Source: Kerstersia gyiorum
GTDB lineage: Bacteria; Pseudomonadota; Gammaproteobacteria; Burkholderiales; Burkholderiaceae_B
Reading direction: 5' to 3'
DNA length: 64,000 nt
NCBI RefSeq assembly: GCF_004216755.1
Contig: NZ_SGWZ01000001.1
Coordinates: 496,001 to 560,000 of the forward strand
In this document: positions 1 to 9,265 of the stretch, piece after piece
Layout of the letters: each line of letters opens with the position of its first letter
Numbering within the stretch: position 1 is the first letter of the stretch
Notes under the pieces: generated by a model
Told to the model about the DNA's origin: nothing
Database searches by the model: none
What the model saw: only the letters and a program-made list of their open reading frames with translations
Position numbers and translations under genes: made by a program

Positions 1-237
1 GTGCCGCGTCTGCGCGCCATCATGGGCGTGCGTATCCCCGTGACCAAACTGGAAGGCAAGTTCAAGATCAACCAGGACAAATCACGCGAAGACCAGCTGG
101 GCGTGGTTGCGGCGCTGGAGGCCCAGCCGGATTCCCAGGCGCGTGATATGGCGGCGCTGATGCGGCGTTGTTTGGGGCTGGATGCGGCCGTGGCGGATAA
201 GCCGCAAGACGCTGTGCCAGCCAAAGTGCGGGTATGA
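1..237 (+). CDS. PaiB-family FMN-binding protein, C-terminal fragment (cut by window edge)
   Basis: The frame is already open at base 1 and runs 78 residues to a TGA, so only the C-terminal part of the protein is present and the GTG at base 1 is probably not its start. The motif EGKFKINQDKS followed by a GVVAAL helix is typical of the end of PaiB-type FMN-binding negative regulators, which have a flavin-reductase-like split-barrel fold. It converges on the GloVer gene at 320-2575. The family call is fair; the regulatory target is unknown. Confidence 0.7.
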   Translation: MPRLRAIMGVRIPVTKLEGKFKINQDKSREDQLGVVAALEAQPDSQARDMAALMRRCLGLDAAVADKPQDAVPAKVRV

Positions 238-242
238 AAACA

Positions 243-277
243 AGCCGCCGTTTTTTCCGCAAAAAAAACAGGCGGCT
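243..277. terminator. Hairpin between convergent genes
   Basis: AGCCGCC (243-249) pairs with GGCGGCT (271-277). The loop carries a T6 run and an A8 run that can also pair with each other. The hairpin lies between the ends of two converging genes, so a bidirectional terminator is the natural reading. Confidence 0.5.
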
Positions 278-319
278 GTGCCTTCAAGCAGGGCCGTGTG
301 GTGGTGTGCCTGCCGGGCG

Positions 320-2575
320 TCAGTACGGTTTGCGGGCGCGGCGTCCTGCGGCCAACAGCAGCAAGGCCAGTGCCGGCCAGAACGGCAGGGCGCCGCCACC
401 GCCGGTGTACTTGATGGCGTTGCCGTCGGTTTCGCTGGCGACGCTATCGACCCGCAAGGTGGCGATGTTGGAGCCGATGGGCGTCCCGGTGGTGCTGTTT
501 ACGCAGGAGAGCGAGTAGGTATAGACGCCGCTGGCGGCTTTGGTGACATCCACACTGCCGTCTTCCGCCTGTGGGCCGTCCCAGTCATGCGCTTTTGACG
601 TGGCCGTGCAGGAGCCTGGCACGACGCCAGAGGCAGTCCAGGTAATGCGGGCGGTTTCGCCACGCTTGATGGAAGCAGGAAAGACGGCAAGGTTGATCGT
701 GGCACCCTGATCCGCACCATAACGCCAGATGGTGCCGGAGTTGGAATAGTCGTATTCCATGACGCCGCCCTGCACGCGGTCGAACCAGCGCTCCGCGCCG
801 CCATGCCGCGTGGACCCATACAAGGCGCCGTCTTGCCCCAGCGTGACGCCAGTGGGTGATTTTCCTGTTGTGCGTTCGGAAAACTCATGACGCACGCTGA
901 AGGCGCTATCCGGGTCGCTGCGCCATTTGTCCATGTCCAGCGCGTACAGCACGCCATCGCTGACCTGGAAGGCGTAGTCGCTCTCTGTTTTGTCCGCGCT
1001 CAGGTTGTTGCGCGTCCAACCCAGCGGTATGGGTTTATAGGGGTTGCCGAAATAGAAGTTGTGCAGCGAGCCGCCGGACAGCGTGGTGCCATAAAGCGTA
1101 TTGCCGATGAAGGCGAGCGGCCCGCGCGGCGTGGCGCCGTTGATGCCGTCGAAACGGTGCAGGGTCTGGAAATTGCTGCCGTCCGTGCCGATGCGAAAGA
1201 GGGTGCCATTGCTGTTGAAACCGACATCGTATCGGTTGCTGTCCGCCGGATATTCCCATTTCGTGGTGTAGGGCGTGGCGCCTGTCGTCATGGAGGCGGA
1301 ACCCTGCACCTGGCCGCACAGCAGGCTGGGCGTGACATAGCGGATCGTCACTTTCTCGTATGCCTGGAGGGCGGGCCGGAACAGCCACCGTGAGGGTGTG
1401 GTGTAGATGTTGCAGGCGCTGACAGACGAAGTGCCATAGAGATGGCCGTCAGGGCCTTGCGTCAGCGTGTTCATGCCGGTGTCGGACAGCAGGAAACTGA
1501 TGGAGGTGCCATCGACGGTATTGCTGGTCTGCCAGATGGCTGCGTTCTCGGTATTGAATTCGCCATCGGCAAGGGTGAATTCGCGCAGGACGGTGTAGCT
1601 GGTATCAGGTCGAGCAGGATCGAGTTTGAACAGGATGCCGGTAGGCGTGTTGGCGGCCGTATCGGCGCCGGGGGCGCCGGGGGTTCCGCGGCTATATGCC
1701 ATCAGTCCATAGAGCCAGCCATCGGCAGCCAGGATGATGTCATTGAGCAATTGGCCGCGCCCTGCTTGCCGCAGCGGGAAGGCGTGGAGGGTGCTTAGTT
1801 CGTCGCGCGCGGACAGTTTGTATATGCGGCCGTTGCCATCCGGGCCTTCGTCCATGCCATAGAGCGTGCCATCGCTAGCCTGCGCCAGGCGCCCATAGGG
1901 AAAATACAGCTTGTCCAGCGTGCTGGCGATGATGCTGGCGTGAGTGCCGTCGGCATCGGCTCGCACCAGGGCGCCGGTGGTGACCAGGCTGGTGCCATAG
2001 TTGTCTGGTACGCCGGTGCGCTGGCCCGGGCGGGGCGCCTGATTTTCCAGCGACCACCGTTCACCGCCGATACGATCGTTATATCTGGCGATGCCGGCGA
2101 TCAGGTCGCCATTGCGGCGCAACACCGCCTGTGTGCCCATGCCGATCTGGGCCCTGGGCGCGCCAACGATTTCCTGGGAAATCACGGACTTCTGGAATTT
2201 TGCCGGTGTGGATGGCACGCGCAGGAACGCTGGGCCCAAGCGGGTGCGGGAGTTGTAGGCGAGCTGATCCCACTCGGTATCGTTGGGGTCTATCACGCTG
2301 TCCATCCCTGTCCAGTACAGATAGCTGCCATAGGTGGCGTCGGACACCAGAATGGGTGGGTTCGAAGAGGGTGGCGAGTTATGCAGTGCTTCCAGCGCCG
2401 CTACGCCTTCGAGTTGTTCGCCATCGGTATAGTTGCGCGTTGACAGGGTGACCAGGCGCTGCATCTGCAAAGCGGTGGCCTCTTGTGCCGGCACGGGCGT
2501 GCTCAGGCCGACCGCGCTGCCCAGCAGGCAGGTGCCGATTAACAGTTTTGTCGTGGCGGAAGATTGGATTGACAT
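320..2575 (-). CDS. Exported GloVer-repeat protein with GlyGly-CTERM-like tail (751 aa)
   Basis: The protein has a Sec signal peptide (about residues 1-30, ending near PVPA). The body carries repeats such as LYGTTLSGGS, LYGSTRHGG and GTLFRIGTDGSNF, which match the GloVer tandem repeat (TIGR03803 type) and suggest a beta-propeller-like fold. Near residue 630-700 is a beta-sandwich-like module (ARITWTASG...CTAT). The C-terminus is TGGGGALPF, a hydrophobic helix and GRRARK, which is the three-part layout of GlyGly-CTERM rhombosortase substrates. It is paralogous to the gene at 2713-4551 and is the last gene of the leftward haem-receptor block. Its ligand is unknown. Surface anchoring or release is inferred from the tail. 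Confidence 0.75.
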   Translation of the reverse strand: MSIQSSATTKLLIGTCLLGSAVGLSTPVPAQEATALQMQRLVTLSTRNYTDGEQLEGVAALEALHNSPPSSNPPILVSDATYGSYLYWTGMDSVIDPNDTEWDQLAYNSRTRLGPAFLRVPSTPAKFQKSVISQEIVGAPRAQIGMGTQAVLRRNGDLIAGIARYNDRIGGERWSLENQAPRPGQRTGVPDNYGTSLVTTGALVRADADGTHASIIASTLDKLYFPYGRLAQASDGTLYGMDEGPDGNGRIYKLSARDELSTLHAFPLRQAGRGQLLNDIILAADGWLYGLMAYSRGTPGAPGADTAANTPTGILFKLDPARPDTSYTVLREFTLADGEFNTENAAIWQTSNTVDGTSISFLLSDTGMNTLTQGPDGHLYGTSSVSACNIYTTPSRWLFRPALQAYEKVTIRYVTPSLLCGQVQGSASMTTGATPYTTKWEYPADSNRYDVGFNSNGTLFRIGTDGSNFQTLHRFDGINGATPRGPLAFIGNTLYGTTLSGGSLHNFYFGNPYKPIPLGWTRNNLSADKTESDYAFQVSDGVLYALDMDKWRSDPDSAFSVRHEFSERTTGKSPTGVTLGQDGALYGSTRHGGAERWFDRVQGGVMEYDYSNSGTIWRYGADQGATINLAVFPASIKRGETARITWTASGVVPGSCTATSKAHDWDGPQAEDGSVDVTKAASGVYTYSLSCVNSTTGTPIGSNIATLRVDSVASETDGNAIKYTGGGGALPFWPALALLLLAAGRRARKPY

Positions 2576-2712
2576 GGTTCAGGCCTGGGTTGGGGCGCGT
2601 GATCAGGGGAGCCCGCCAGCGTGATGTGTCGTCTGGCGGGCCGGGCGTATTGGTGGGCGGGTAATAGTCACCGGAGAACGGCAGGCAGCTGTGATCGCCC
2701 GGGGTGGCTGTG

Positions 2713-4551
2713 TCACGTACGGCAGGCATGGCGGCCAGGCCTGCGGCGCAGCAGAGCCAGCAATGCCAGTCCGGCCAGGCCTGCCGGCAAGGTTGCGCCG
2801 CCACCCACATCCTGCACCTCTGTCGGCGCAACGGGCTGGACGGGTGTGTCGCCTTGTGTGACGGTGATGCTGGCGTCAGAGCGCTGGCTGCCAGCCAGGC
2901 CTTCGCAGGTCAGGGAGTAAATGACGGTGCCTGCGGTGGCCAGGGCTGGCATCTGGGCTCTGCCAGAGGCTTGCTGGGTGCCTTGCCAGCCGCCGCTGGC
3001 AAGGCATTTCTGGGCGCCGGTGGTGGCCCAGGTCAGCACTGGCCGTTCGCCTGTCGTATAGCTGCTCTTGTCCGCTTTCAGGGGTTCGGTAAAGGCGATG
3101 TCCGGCAGGTCGATTTCCAGGGCATAGATGAGGCCGCTGGTATCGCTTTCCGGATTGAGGCTGCCGCCCGTCCGGGTCGTGCCGAGCAGCCAGTGCTTGC
3201 CGTTGACGACCGGGCCGGCACGCACGCCAAAAAGACCGCTGCCAAACTCGCTGTCGTTGAAATAGCGGACGGCTTCAATGCGGTCATCGGAGCGGTCCGG
3301 GGCTTGGCCGGGCACAAGGCGGAAGAGCGCGCCCTGGCCGTTGGCGCGAATGACACCGCGGCTGTTGGCGGCAGTGATGGACGCATCCTGAGTCGATGTG
3401 CCGTAGATATTGCCGTCCAGGCCCAGGGCGATGGGGCCTTGTATCGCGCCAGCCGGGCCGCCCGCCAGGTTGGGGGCGTCGGCAGTGTGAACCGCGCTGA
3501 GGTCCGGCGAGAAGGGCAGGAACGCCACGCCACCTTCGATGTCGGCACGATTGAAACGCCACATGCCGGCAGCGCCGCCGCCGTAGAGCCAGGTGCCGTC
3601 TTCGATCATGACATTGACGTTTTCACGGGTATTGTTGGCGATGTTGCCTTCCGTGAAATAGTGCAGCACCTCGATATCGTCTGCTGTGACTTTGCCGGCG
3701 CGCAGCGCGCGGCCAGGAATCCGGGACAGTGCGCCATAGACGGTGGCGGCTGTGTCCACACCAGGATAATCGCCGGTTTTGTTGGGTTCGTACACGGGCA
3801 TGCGCGACGCGATGTACAGATGGTCATCCTGCTTGCTCCAGAGCAAGACTGTGGAGTAGCCGCCTTTGAGCAGCGCCTTGCCGGATTGATACTGCAGGAA
3901 GTCGACGATCGTGCTGAAAGTACCATCTGCTGCACGTTTGACGAGTGTGGGAGAGAGGCTGGTCGTGCCGTAGTAGGTATTGCCGTCATCGTCGATGGCA
4001 TGTTGTCCTACTCCTCCCAAGGGGCCGTCGAAGTCGGTGTTGGCGGGTGCCAGGATCTCAGTTTTGCCATCCTGGATGACGACCAGGCGGTTGATCTGGG
4101 CGAATGTCGGGGTCATGACATAGTGCGATGCGGAAGCGAGCACTTTGCCTGCGCCTATATCCAACAGGTCGGAATGCACCATGCCGGTGGCGGCCGGGAT
4201 AGGCGCTTGCTGATAGGCGGCGGGCTTGCCGTCCGCATCAAGGGTCAGCAGGTAGCTCAAGCCGCCTGCATCCATACCGAATGCGGCGGGATCCTGGGCG
4301 GGGCGTCCGGTCCATGTGCTTCCTTGCAGCAGGATGCCGTTGTCGGTTTTGTGGGCGATGGGGGCCATGGCCGGGTTGACGCCCTGAAGGTTGCCGTCCT
4401 GCGAGAACTTTTCAAAGCGATGCAGAACCTTGGCGTCCAGCCCTTCCTGATTGGCCCATTGCGCCTGGGCGGGTAGCGCAGCGGCCAGCATGACGGCAAG
4501 CGTCAGGGGGCGCAGGGGCAGGGTAAAAGTGCGTAGCGGCGAAGGGTTCAT
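2713..4551 (-). CDS. Exported GloVer-like protein with GlyGly-CTERM-like tail (612 aa)
   Basis: The start at 4551 is chosen because it gives a clean signal peptide ending in PAQA; an in-frame ATG at 4575 is the alternative. The body has the same style as the downstream paralogue (GNIYGTSTQDAS, GALFRLVPGQ, KHWLLGTTRTGGS). A C-terminal module (PVLTWATTGAQKC) matches the one in the 751-aa protein. The tail is VGGGATLPAG, a hydrophobic stretch and LLRRRPGRH, a GlyGly-CTERM-type sorting signal. It lies between the TonB receptor gene and the second GloVer gene, all on the minus strand with gaps under 140 nt, so co-transcription is likely. The ligand is unknown. Confidence 0.72.
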   Translation of the reverse strand: MNPSPLRTFTLPLRPLTLAVMLAAALPAQAQWANQEGLDAKVLHRFEKFSQDGNLQGVNPAMAPIAHKTDNGILLQGSTWTGRPAQDPAAFGMDAGGLSYLLTLDADGKPAAYQQAPIPAATGMVHSDLLDIGAGKVLASASHYVMTPTFAQINRLVVIQDGKTEILAPANTDFDGPLGGVGQHAIDDDGNTYYGTTSLSPTLVKRAADGTFSTIVDFLQYQSGKALLKGGYSTVLLWSKQDDHLYIASRMPVYEPNKTGDYPGVDTAATVYGALSRIPGRALRAGKVTADDIEVLHYFTEGNIANNTRENVNVMIEDGTWLYGGGAAGMWRFNRADIEGGVAFLPFSPDLSAVHTADAPNLAGGPAGAIQGPIALGLDGNIYGTSTQDASITAANSRGVIRANGQGALFRLVPGQAPDRSDDRIEAVRYFNDSEFGSGLFGVRAGPVVNGKHWLLGTTRTGGSLNPESDTSGLIYALEIDLPDIAFTEPLKADKSSYTTGERPVLTWATTGAQKCLASGGWQGTQQASGRAQMPALATAGTVIYSLTCEGLAGSQRSDASITVTQGDTPVQPVAPTEVQDVGGGATLPAGLAGLALLALLRRRPGRHACRT

Positions 4552-4655
4552 CACGGGGGCCTTGTGGTTGGGCATGTCAGGGCAAGAAGCGGTGCCGGTG
4601 GCGTCGGGGGAATGGGTGACGGTGAATTAGTCGTTGGGGATGATTGGCAAATGGT

Positions 4656-7208
4656 CTAGAACTGATAGGTCAGGGTGCCCAGGATCGTGCGTCCGGGCGC
4701 AAAGCTCAGGCCGGTACCCGAGCCGGTGATTTCCACATAATTGCGGTCGAGCACGTTATCGACGGCCAGGCCCAGGTGCAGTTGGCGGGTGGCCTGCAGA
4801 CCGGCCCACAGATCCAGCGTGCGCACGGTCTGATTGGCCCAAACGGATTGCGTGTCTTCTTTCCAGGGGCGTTCCAGGCGCCAGCGTGCGCCGAGTTCCA
4901 GGCGTCGGTCGAACAGGCGCACGCCGCCTGAAAGGCCGATCTTCAGGCTGGGCGGGCCGAAATAGAACATGTCTACGAGCGTGCTGCCGGCACCGCCACT
5001 GCTACCCATGGATGTCGGCGGGTAGCCCGTCCAGCTGCCCAGCGGGAAAGGGTTGTAGTCTGCCGTGTCCAGCTTGGAGATCACGCGCGTCACGTTCAGG
5101 TTGGCGAAGAAGTCGTCGCTGTCGTAATCGACCTGCATATCCAGACCGCGGAAATGGGCAGGTTGGTTCAGGTTGACGTAGGCCGATGGGCAGAGCATCC
5201 CGCCGCAGTCGGCGGTGGCGATGGGAGACATGATGGCTCCCATCACGATGTAGTTCCGCACGCGATTTTCGAACCAGGCCGCCTTCACGCGCAGCGCGTC
5301 GTTGGGGCGCAGGCCGGGGGTGAAGTTCAGGTTGGTGCCAAACTGCCAGGTGCGGGCGCGCTCTTCCTTCAGGCCCGGGCTGGGGTAATAGGGAAACATG
5401 TTGTAGACGTGCATGCCGTACATCATGGTTTCGGTGATGGCGGGTGGCCGCAGGCCTTCGCCATAATTGACGAAGAGCTGCGCCCAGGGCGCGGGTTTGA
5501 CGGCCAGCGACAGCGTGGGCGCAACCCCATAGGCGGAGCGATCCACTTCAAACCGGGTGTAGAGCGCGGTAGACGACGGCCGCACGCCCATCTCGTTGGG
5601 CACCATGCCCATGAACATCTGGCCGTTGCCCTTGAGCCAGAAATGGTCGTAGCGCAAGCCAGCGGCAATGCGCAGCCATTCGTCGTAGTCGAAGGTCAGG
5701 GACTGGAAAGCGCTGGCCACGGTACGTTTGCCTTTGGGTGTGGAGCCTTCGTACCAGGCTGGGTCGCGCGAGGAATTGTCGCTGACGTGGTCGTTGTACT
5801 TGGGGGAAGTCCAGTCGTGGAAGAACTCGCCGCCGGTACGCGAGGTCAGCTGCCATTTGCCTAGTTCGACGACTGCCGTGTTCTGCAGGGTTCCGCCCAG
5901 GGTATTGGTTTCGAAATCCAGGGCGAAGCTATCGGCTGGCCTGGCTTCGTTGGCAATGCGTTCTTCGTGGCGTCTCGTATTGGTGTAGTACAGCGAAGAC
6001 TCGATGGATATCCATGGGTTGGCAGGCTGGTAGTCGTATTCCAGCTTGATCGTATCGACCCGCACCGAATATTGCGCCGCGCCGCTGACAGCCAGGCGGT
6101 CGCCATTGGTGAACTTGGTGTCGTAGCCTACGTAGCTCAATTGCAGCCGGTGGTCGATGGATGGGCGCCAACCCAGCTTGGCCAGGCCGGACCATATGTC
6201 CTGGTTCGTGGCACGTGCCGGTTCACCCAGGGGTGTTTCGATGGCGTTCTGGTTGTTCGAGCCTTCATAATGGTCGATCCCACCCTTTCGGCCCAGGCGA
6301 AATTCGCCCAGGTGGCGGCGGCTCACGGCAGCCAGGAAATCGGTTTCCTCTCCCATGCGCAGGCCGATGGCGGCGTGGCCCAGAAAATGTGTGGCATTCG
6401 TGCCGGTACTGCCCTGAACCCGTCCACCTACGGTTTGTTCAGGCAGCAGCACATCGTCGATCTGCAATGTCCGGAAGTTCACGATGCCGGCGATCATGCC
6501 GGCGCCGCCCACGGTGGAGGTCGGGCCTTTTTCGATATCCACGCTTGAGAGCAGTGCCGGGTCGAGATAGACCTGGCCGTTGCTGCCATGCCCGCTTTTC
6601 TGGAAATTCTGGCGCGTGCCGTCCACCATGACGTTCACCCGGCCGAAGTCCTGCATGCCCCAGATATTGACGGAGACGCCCGGATCGCTGCGCCCCTGGC
6701 TGGTGAAAACCCCGGAGACATTGGCCAGAACGTCGCTGGTGTTGCGTGGCGGCAGGCGGCGTAGATCTTCTGTCGTGACCCTGGCCAGCATTTCTGGTGT
6801 GGTGAAGATGTCGGCGCGTGCGTTGATATTGCCGGTCACGAGCACGGGGGCGAGTTCCGTGGCGGGCTTGGCGGATGCCGGGGGTGCGGTAATGGCGACC
6901 AGGTTGGCGCTGACCGTCACCCGTAATCCGGTGCCTGCCAGCAGGCGTTCGAAGCCTTGCTGGACGGAATAGCTGCCGTGTAGCGGGGCGGAACGGCGGC
7001 CGCCGAGCAAGGACTGATCCGCTGCGACGGAAAGGCCTGCCTGGGCGGCCGCGGCCTTGAGCGCCAGGTCCAGTGTCTGGGCCGGGACGTCGAAATCTAC
7101 CAGGCGTGCGCTGGCGGTCGCGTCCGCTGCCTCGGCCATCATTACCGGCGCCAGTGACGCCAGGCTGACAGCCAGAGGGAGTGCGAGCGGAATCAGAAGG
7201 GAACGCAT
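4656..7208 (-). CDS. TonB-dependent haem receptor, HasR/BhuR-like, with STN signalling domain (850 aa)
   Basis: This is an outer-membrane receptor for haem or a haem carrier. The start at 7208 (GGAG upstream) gives a signal peptide. An STN domain (about 30-110; FDVPAQTLDLALKAAAAQ) marks it as a transducing receptor that talks to a FecR-type anti-sigma factor. In the plug, FGRVNVMVDGTRQNFQKSGH closely resembles HasR. In the barrel, LRPP (near 585) is followed by a histidine at about residue 600 and then a PSPGL segment, matching the FRAP/His/NPNL signature of haem receptors. The C-terminus ends in a beta-strand with terminal Phe. The divergent-free order sigma, anti-sigma, receptor supports surface signalling. 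Haem as ligand is inferred from motifs. Confidence 0.85.
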   Translation of the reverse strand: MRSLLIPLALPLAVSLASLAPVMMAEAADATASARLVDFDVPAQTLDLALKAAAAQAGLSVAADQSLLGGRRSAPLHGSYSVQQGFERLLAGTGLRVTVSANLVAITAPPASAKPATELAPVLVTGNINARADIFTTPEMLARVTTEDLRRLPPRNTSDVLANVSGVFTSQGRSDPGVSVNIWGMQDFGRVNVMVDGTRQNFQKSGHGSNGQVYLDPALLSSVDIEKGPTSTVGGAGMIAGIVNFRTLQIDDVLLPEQTVGGRVQGSTGTNATHFLGHAAIGLRMGEETDFLAAVSRRHLGEFRLGRKGGIDHYEGSNNQNAIETPLGEPARATNQDIWSGLAKLGWRPSIDHRLQLSYVGYDTKFTNGDRLAVSGAAQYSVRVDTIKLEYDYQPANPWISIESSLYYTNTRRHEERIANEARPADSFALDFETNTLGGTLQNTAVVELGKWQLTSRTGGEFFHDWTSPKYNDHVSDNSSRDPAWYEGSTPKGKRTVASAFQSLTFDYDEWLRIAAGLRYDHFWLKGNGQMFMGMVPNEMGVRPSSTALYTRFEVDRSAYGVAPTLSLAVKPAPWAQLFVNYGEGLRPPAITETMMYGMHVYNMFPYYPSPGLKEERARTWQFGTNLNFTPGLRPNDALRVKAAWFENRVRNYIVMGAIMSPIATADCGGMLCPSAYVNLNQPAHFRGLDMQVDYDSDDFFANLNVTRVISKLDTADYNPFPLGSWTGYPPTSMGSSGGAGSTLVDMFYFGPPSLKIGLSGGVRLFDRRLELGARWRLERPWKEDTQSVWANQTVRTLDLWAGLQATRQLHLGLAVDNVLDRNYVEITGSGTGLSFAPGRTILGTLTYQF

Positions 7209-7442
7209 GAAAACTCCACGGGAGAGCCAGCAAGCCCATGCATGCCGGCAATGCCCGTAAAGACGGTTGGGGACGAGAAATACCCTTGTTTGGATTTGAA
7301 ACAATATGTAAATTTTGCGGGGCGGCGGCTGCTTGCACGGAGCACTGCTGCTGCTGCTTCGGGCAGGCGGCAGCGCAGCAGGCCACTCATGGCTGCATGG
7401 GGGAAAACAGGGGGAACAGGGCGGAAACAGCGGGAGCCGGGG
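7209..7442 (-). promoter_or_regulatory. Spacer before the receptor gene, probable ECF-dependent promoter region
   Basis: These 234 nt separate the anti-sigma gene from the receptor. The stretch 7269-7320 is AT-rich inside a GC-rich neighbourhood, which fits a promoter driven by the adjacent FecI-like sigma factor. The -35/-10 boxes cannot be assigned with certainty from one copy. Confidence 0.35.
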
Positions 7443-8423
7443 CTAGACCGGCAGCAGTTCAATGTGGTCGGGCAGGGAGCGTACGCGGATGTTGCCCAGC
7501 GTGGGGAGGCTGGCGAGGAACTGGGGAATATCCGTTAGGCGCACCGACGCGGCGATGCGCGGCTGGCGCGGGCTGGTGCCATTGCCCAGTGGCGCGCGGA
7601 CGGGCAGGGCGGCATAGCGCGAAAGCTGCGCAGCAATTTCTTCCAGGCTGGCGTTCGAGAACACCAGCACGCCTACACGCCAGGCATAGGCGTCCGCAGC
7701 CGGAATATCCAGATAGCGCGCCTGTCCTGCTTGAATATCCAGCACCTGTCCGGCGCGCAAGGGCCATTGGCCCCGTTCGATGCGGCCCAGGCCCAGCCAG
7801 CGTGGCTCGTTCAGGGTGGCAGTCGCCTGGCCGTGTTCCAGGCTGATGCGGATCTGTTCCGGGCGCCAGCGGTCGATGGCGATGCGGCCATCTTGCAGCT
7901 GTATGTCCACATTCCGGCTGCGCAGCCGCCAGGGGCGTTGCCCGTCTGCCGCCGCCGCAAGAATGAGCGCGCCTTGCGGCAGCTCGGCCGAACGCAGGTC
8001 AGGCCGGAAGCTGGCTTGCAGGCTGGCGTCCGGGCCGAGGTCGAATACTGAGCCGTCCGGCAATGCCTGCCCTAATAGCGGGGCAGCCTGGGCCGTTTGC
8101 CATTGGCCGTGCCAATCCGGCCGCTGGCGCTGCCATGCCAGCCCGCCGACTGCCAGGATGGACACCGCCCCGATGGAAAGATGCTTGAGCGTTCTGCGGC
8201 GCTGCGCCTGATTCGTGCTGGCGCGCGTGGCGGCGCTGGCCAGACGGCCCAGCGCCTGGTCGGAATCAAAGGCATCCCAGGCGTGACAGACCTCGCGATA
8301 GGCGGTGGCGTGCGCCGGGTCCTGCCATATCCAGCGCTCGAAGCGGGCTTGCAGCGAGTCGTCGTCGGGCGACTGCTGCAGGCGCATGAACCACTGCGCG
8401 GCCTGTTCCAGCGGTGTCTTCAT
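7443..8423 (-). CDS. FecR-family anti-sigma factor / sigma regulator (326 aa)
   Basis: The N-terminal cytoplasmic part (WFMRLQQSPDDDSLQARFERW, with WQDPAHATAYREV) is the FecR/PupR anti-sigma motif that binds the cognate ECF factor. A single membrane segment follows near residue 80-97. The periplasmic part contains the FecR domain (SRNVDIQLQDGRIAID) and a C-terminal STN-contacting region. Its ATG overlaps the sigma-factor stop in an ATGA. Family knowledge: it holds the sigma factor until the ligand-loaded receptor signals through its STN domain. Confidence 0.88.
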   Translation of the reverse strand: MKTPLEQAAQWFMRLQQSPDDDSLQARFERWIWQDPAHATAYREVCHAWDAFDSDQALGRLASAATRASTNQAQRRRTLKHLSIGAVSILAVGGLAWQRQRPDWHGQWQTAQAAPLLGQALPDGSVFDLGPDASLQASFRPDLRSAELPQGALILAAAADGQRPWRLRSRNVDIQLQDGRIAIDRWRPEQIRISLEHGQATATLNEPRWLGLGRIERGQWPLRAGQVLDIQAGQARYLDIPAADAYAWRVGVLVFSNASLEEIAAQLSRYAALPVRAPLGNGTSPRQPRIAASVRLTDIPQFLASLPTLGNIRVRSLPDHIELLPV

Positions 8424-8947
8424 CCCAGATCCGTTCCGATATGGCGCCGCAGCGCAACCAGCCGCACCAAGGCGCGCGCCACATGGCCTTCCACGGTCTT
8501 GCGGCTGATGCCCAGGCGCGTGGCAATTTCCTCATGGCTCATGCCCTCGATGCGCAGCAGCCAGAACACCTCGCGGCACTTGGGCGGCAACGCTTCCAGC
8601 ACGGCCTGAAGCTGGGCCAGGCGTTGCCGCATGTCGGCGATTTCCTCGGGCGACGGCACCCTGGTTTCGCCCTGCCGGATCAGTGCAGTGTCGCCGTCCT
8701 CTTCCGGCAGCGCAATATAGCGTCGCTCCAGGCGGTAATGGTCGGCCAGCGCCGAGCCGACAATGCGGCGCAAGTACAGGTGCGGGGTTTCGATGTGGCT
8801 GGCGGAAGCGGCCGTGGCATAGCGCACCAGCGCGTCGTGCAGGATATCGCGCGCGCGATGGCTACAGCGTGTCTGCCGGACGATACCGTCGAGCAGGGTG
8901 CCGTAAAGATAAGACAGTTCTATGCCGAACCAGCTTGTATGGGCCAC
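8420..8947 (-). CDS. FecI-like ECF sigma factor (175 aa)
   Basis: Region 2 begins with a FecI-like YLYGTLLDGIVRQTRC segment. Region 4 has a clear HTH (MSHEEIATRLGISRKTVEGHV). The start is GTG at 8947 with no strong ribosome-binding site, so the exact N-terminus is uncertain. The pairing with FecR and an STN receptor makes it the activator of the haem receptor operon. A Fur-box-like site lies about 180 nt upstream, consistent with iron control as for fecI and hurI. Confidence 0.85.
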   Translation of the reverse strand: MAHTSWFGIELSYLYGTLLDGIVRQTRCSHRARDILHDALVRYATAASASHIETPHLYLRRIVGSALADHYRLERRYIALPEEDGDTALIRQGETRVPSPEEIADMRQRLAQLQAVLEALPPKCREVFWLLRIEGMSHEEIATRLGISRKTVEGHVARALVRLVALRRHIGTDLG

Positions 8948-9122
8948 GGTGGAAAGTTCGCGCGATAAGGAACACTAAGACGTAGGAAAACGGCGGGGGA
9001 TGATGGCGGCAGATAAGCTGCTGTAGGCAATCAGGCAATCTGCTGTCACGTTGGCCAGGCATGGTGCTTATCCTTGCCGGGTGCGTTCTTGCAAATCTAT
9101 ACCATCCGCACGCATGAATATC

Positions 9123-9141
9123 GAGAATAAGAGTGATTATC
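9123..9141. promoter_or_regulatory. Fur-box-like site upstream of the ECF sigma gene
   Basis: The 19-mer GAGAATAAGAGTGATTATC matches the classical Fur consensus GATAATGATAATCATTATC at 14 of 19 positions by eye. It lies in the otherwise gene-poor 568-nt region before the sigma factor (8948-9515), where an iron-controlled promoter is expected. Confidence 0.55.
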
Positions 9142-9265
9142 GGTATTTGATCTGGGCTGGTCAAGAAGAGGTTCTTACATGGTGGAACAGGCAGGCATGC
9201 TACGGCCTGGTGCTGGCGCATATGCCCGCAAGCGGTATTTGCGGTCGGTGGAGCATGTCCAGCGC

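Noticed and set aside
2704..4476. 590-aa open frame on the plus strand
   Set aside because: It is antisense to the GloVer gene, has no recognisable motif and low-complexity Gly/Ala/Val composition typical of frames opposite GC-rich genes.
6439..7386. 315-aa minus-strand frame over the start of the receptor
   Set aside because: It is Arg/Pro/Gly-rich out-of-frame translation of the STN and plug region; the receptor frame has clear domains.
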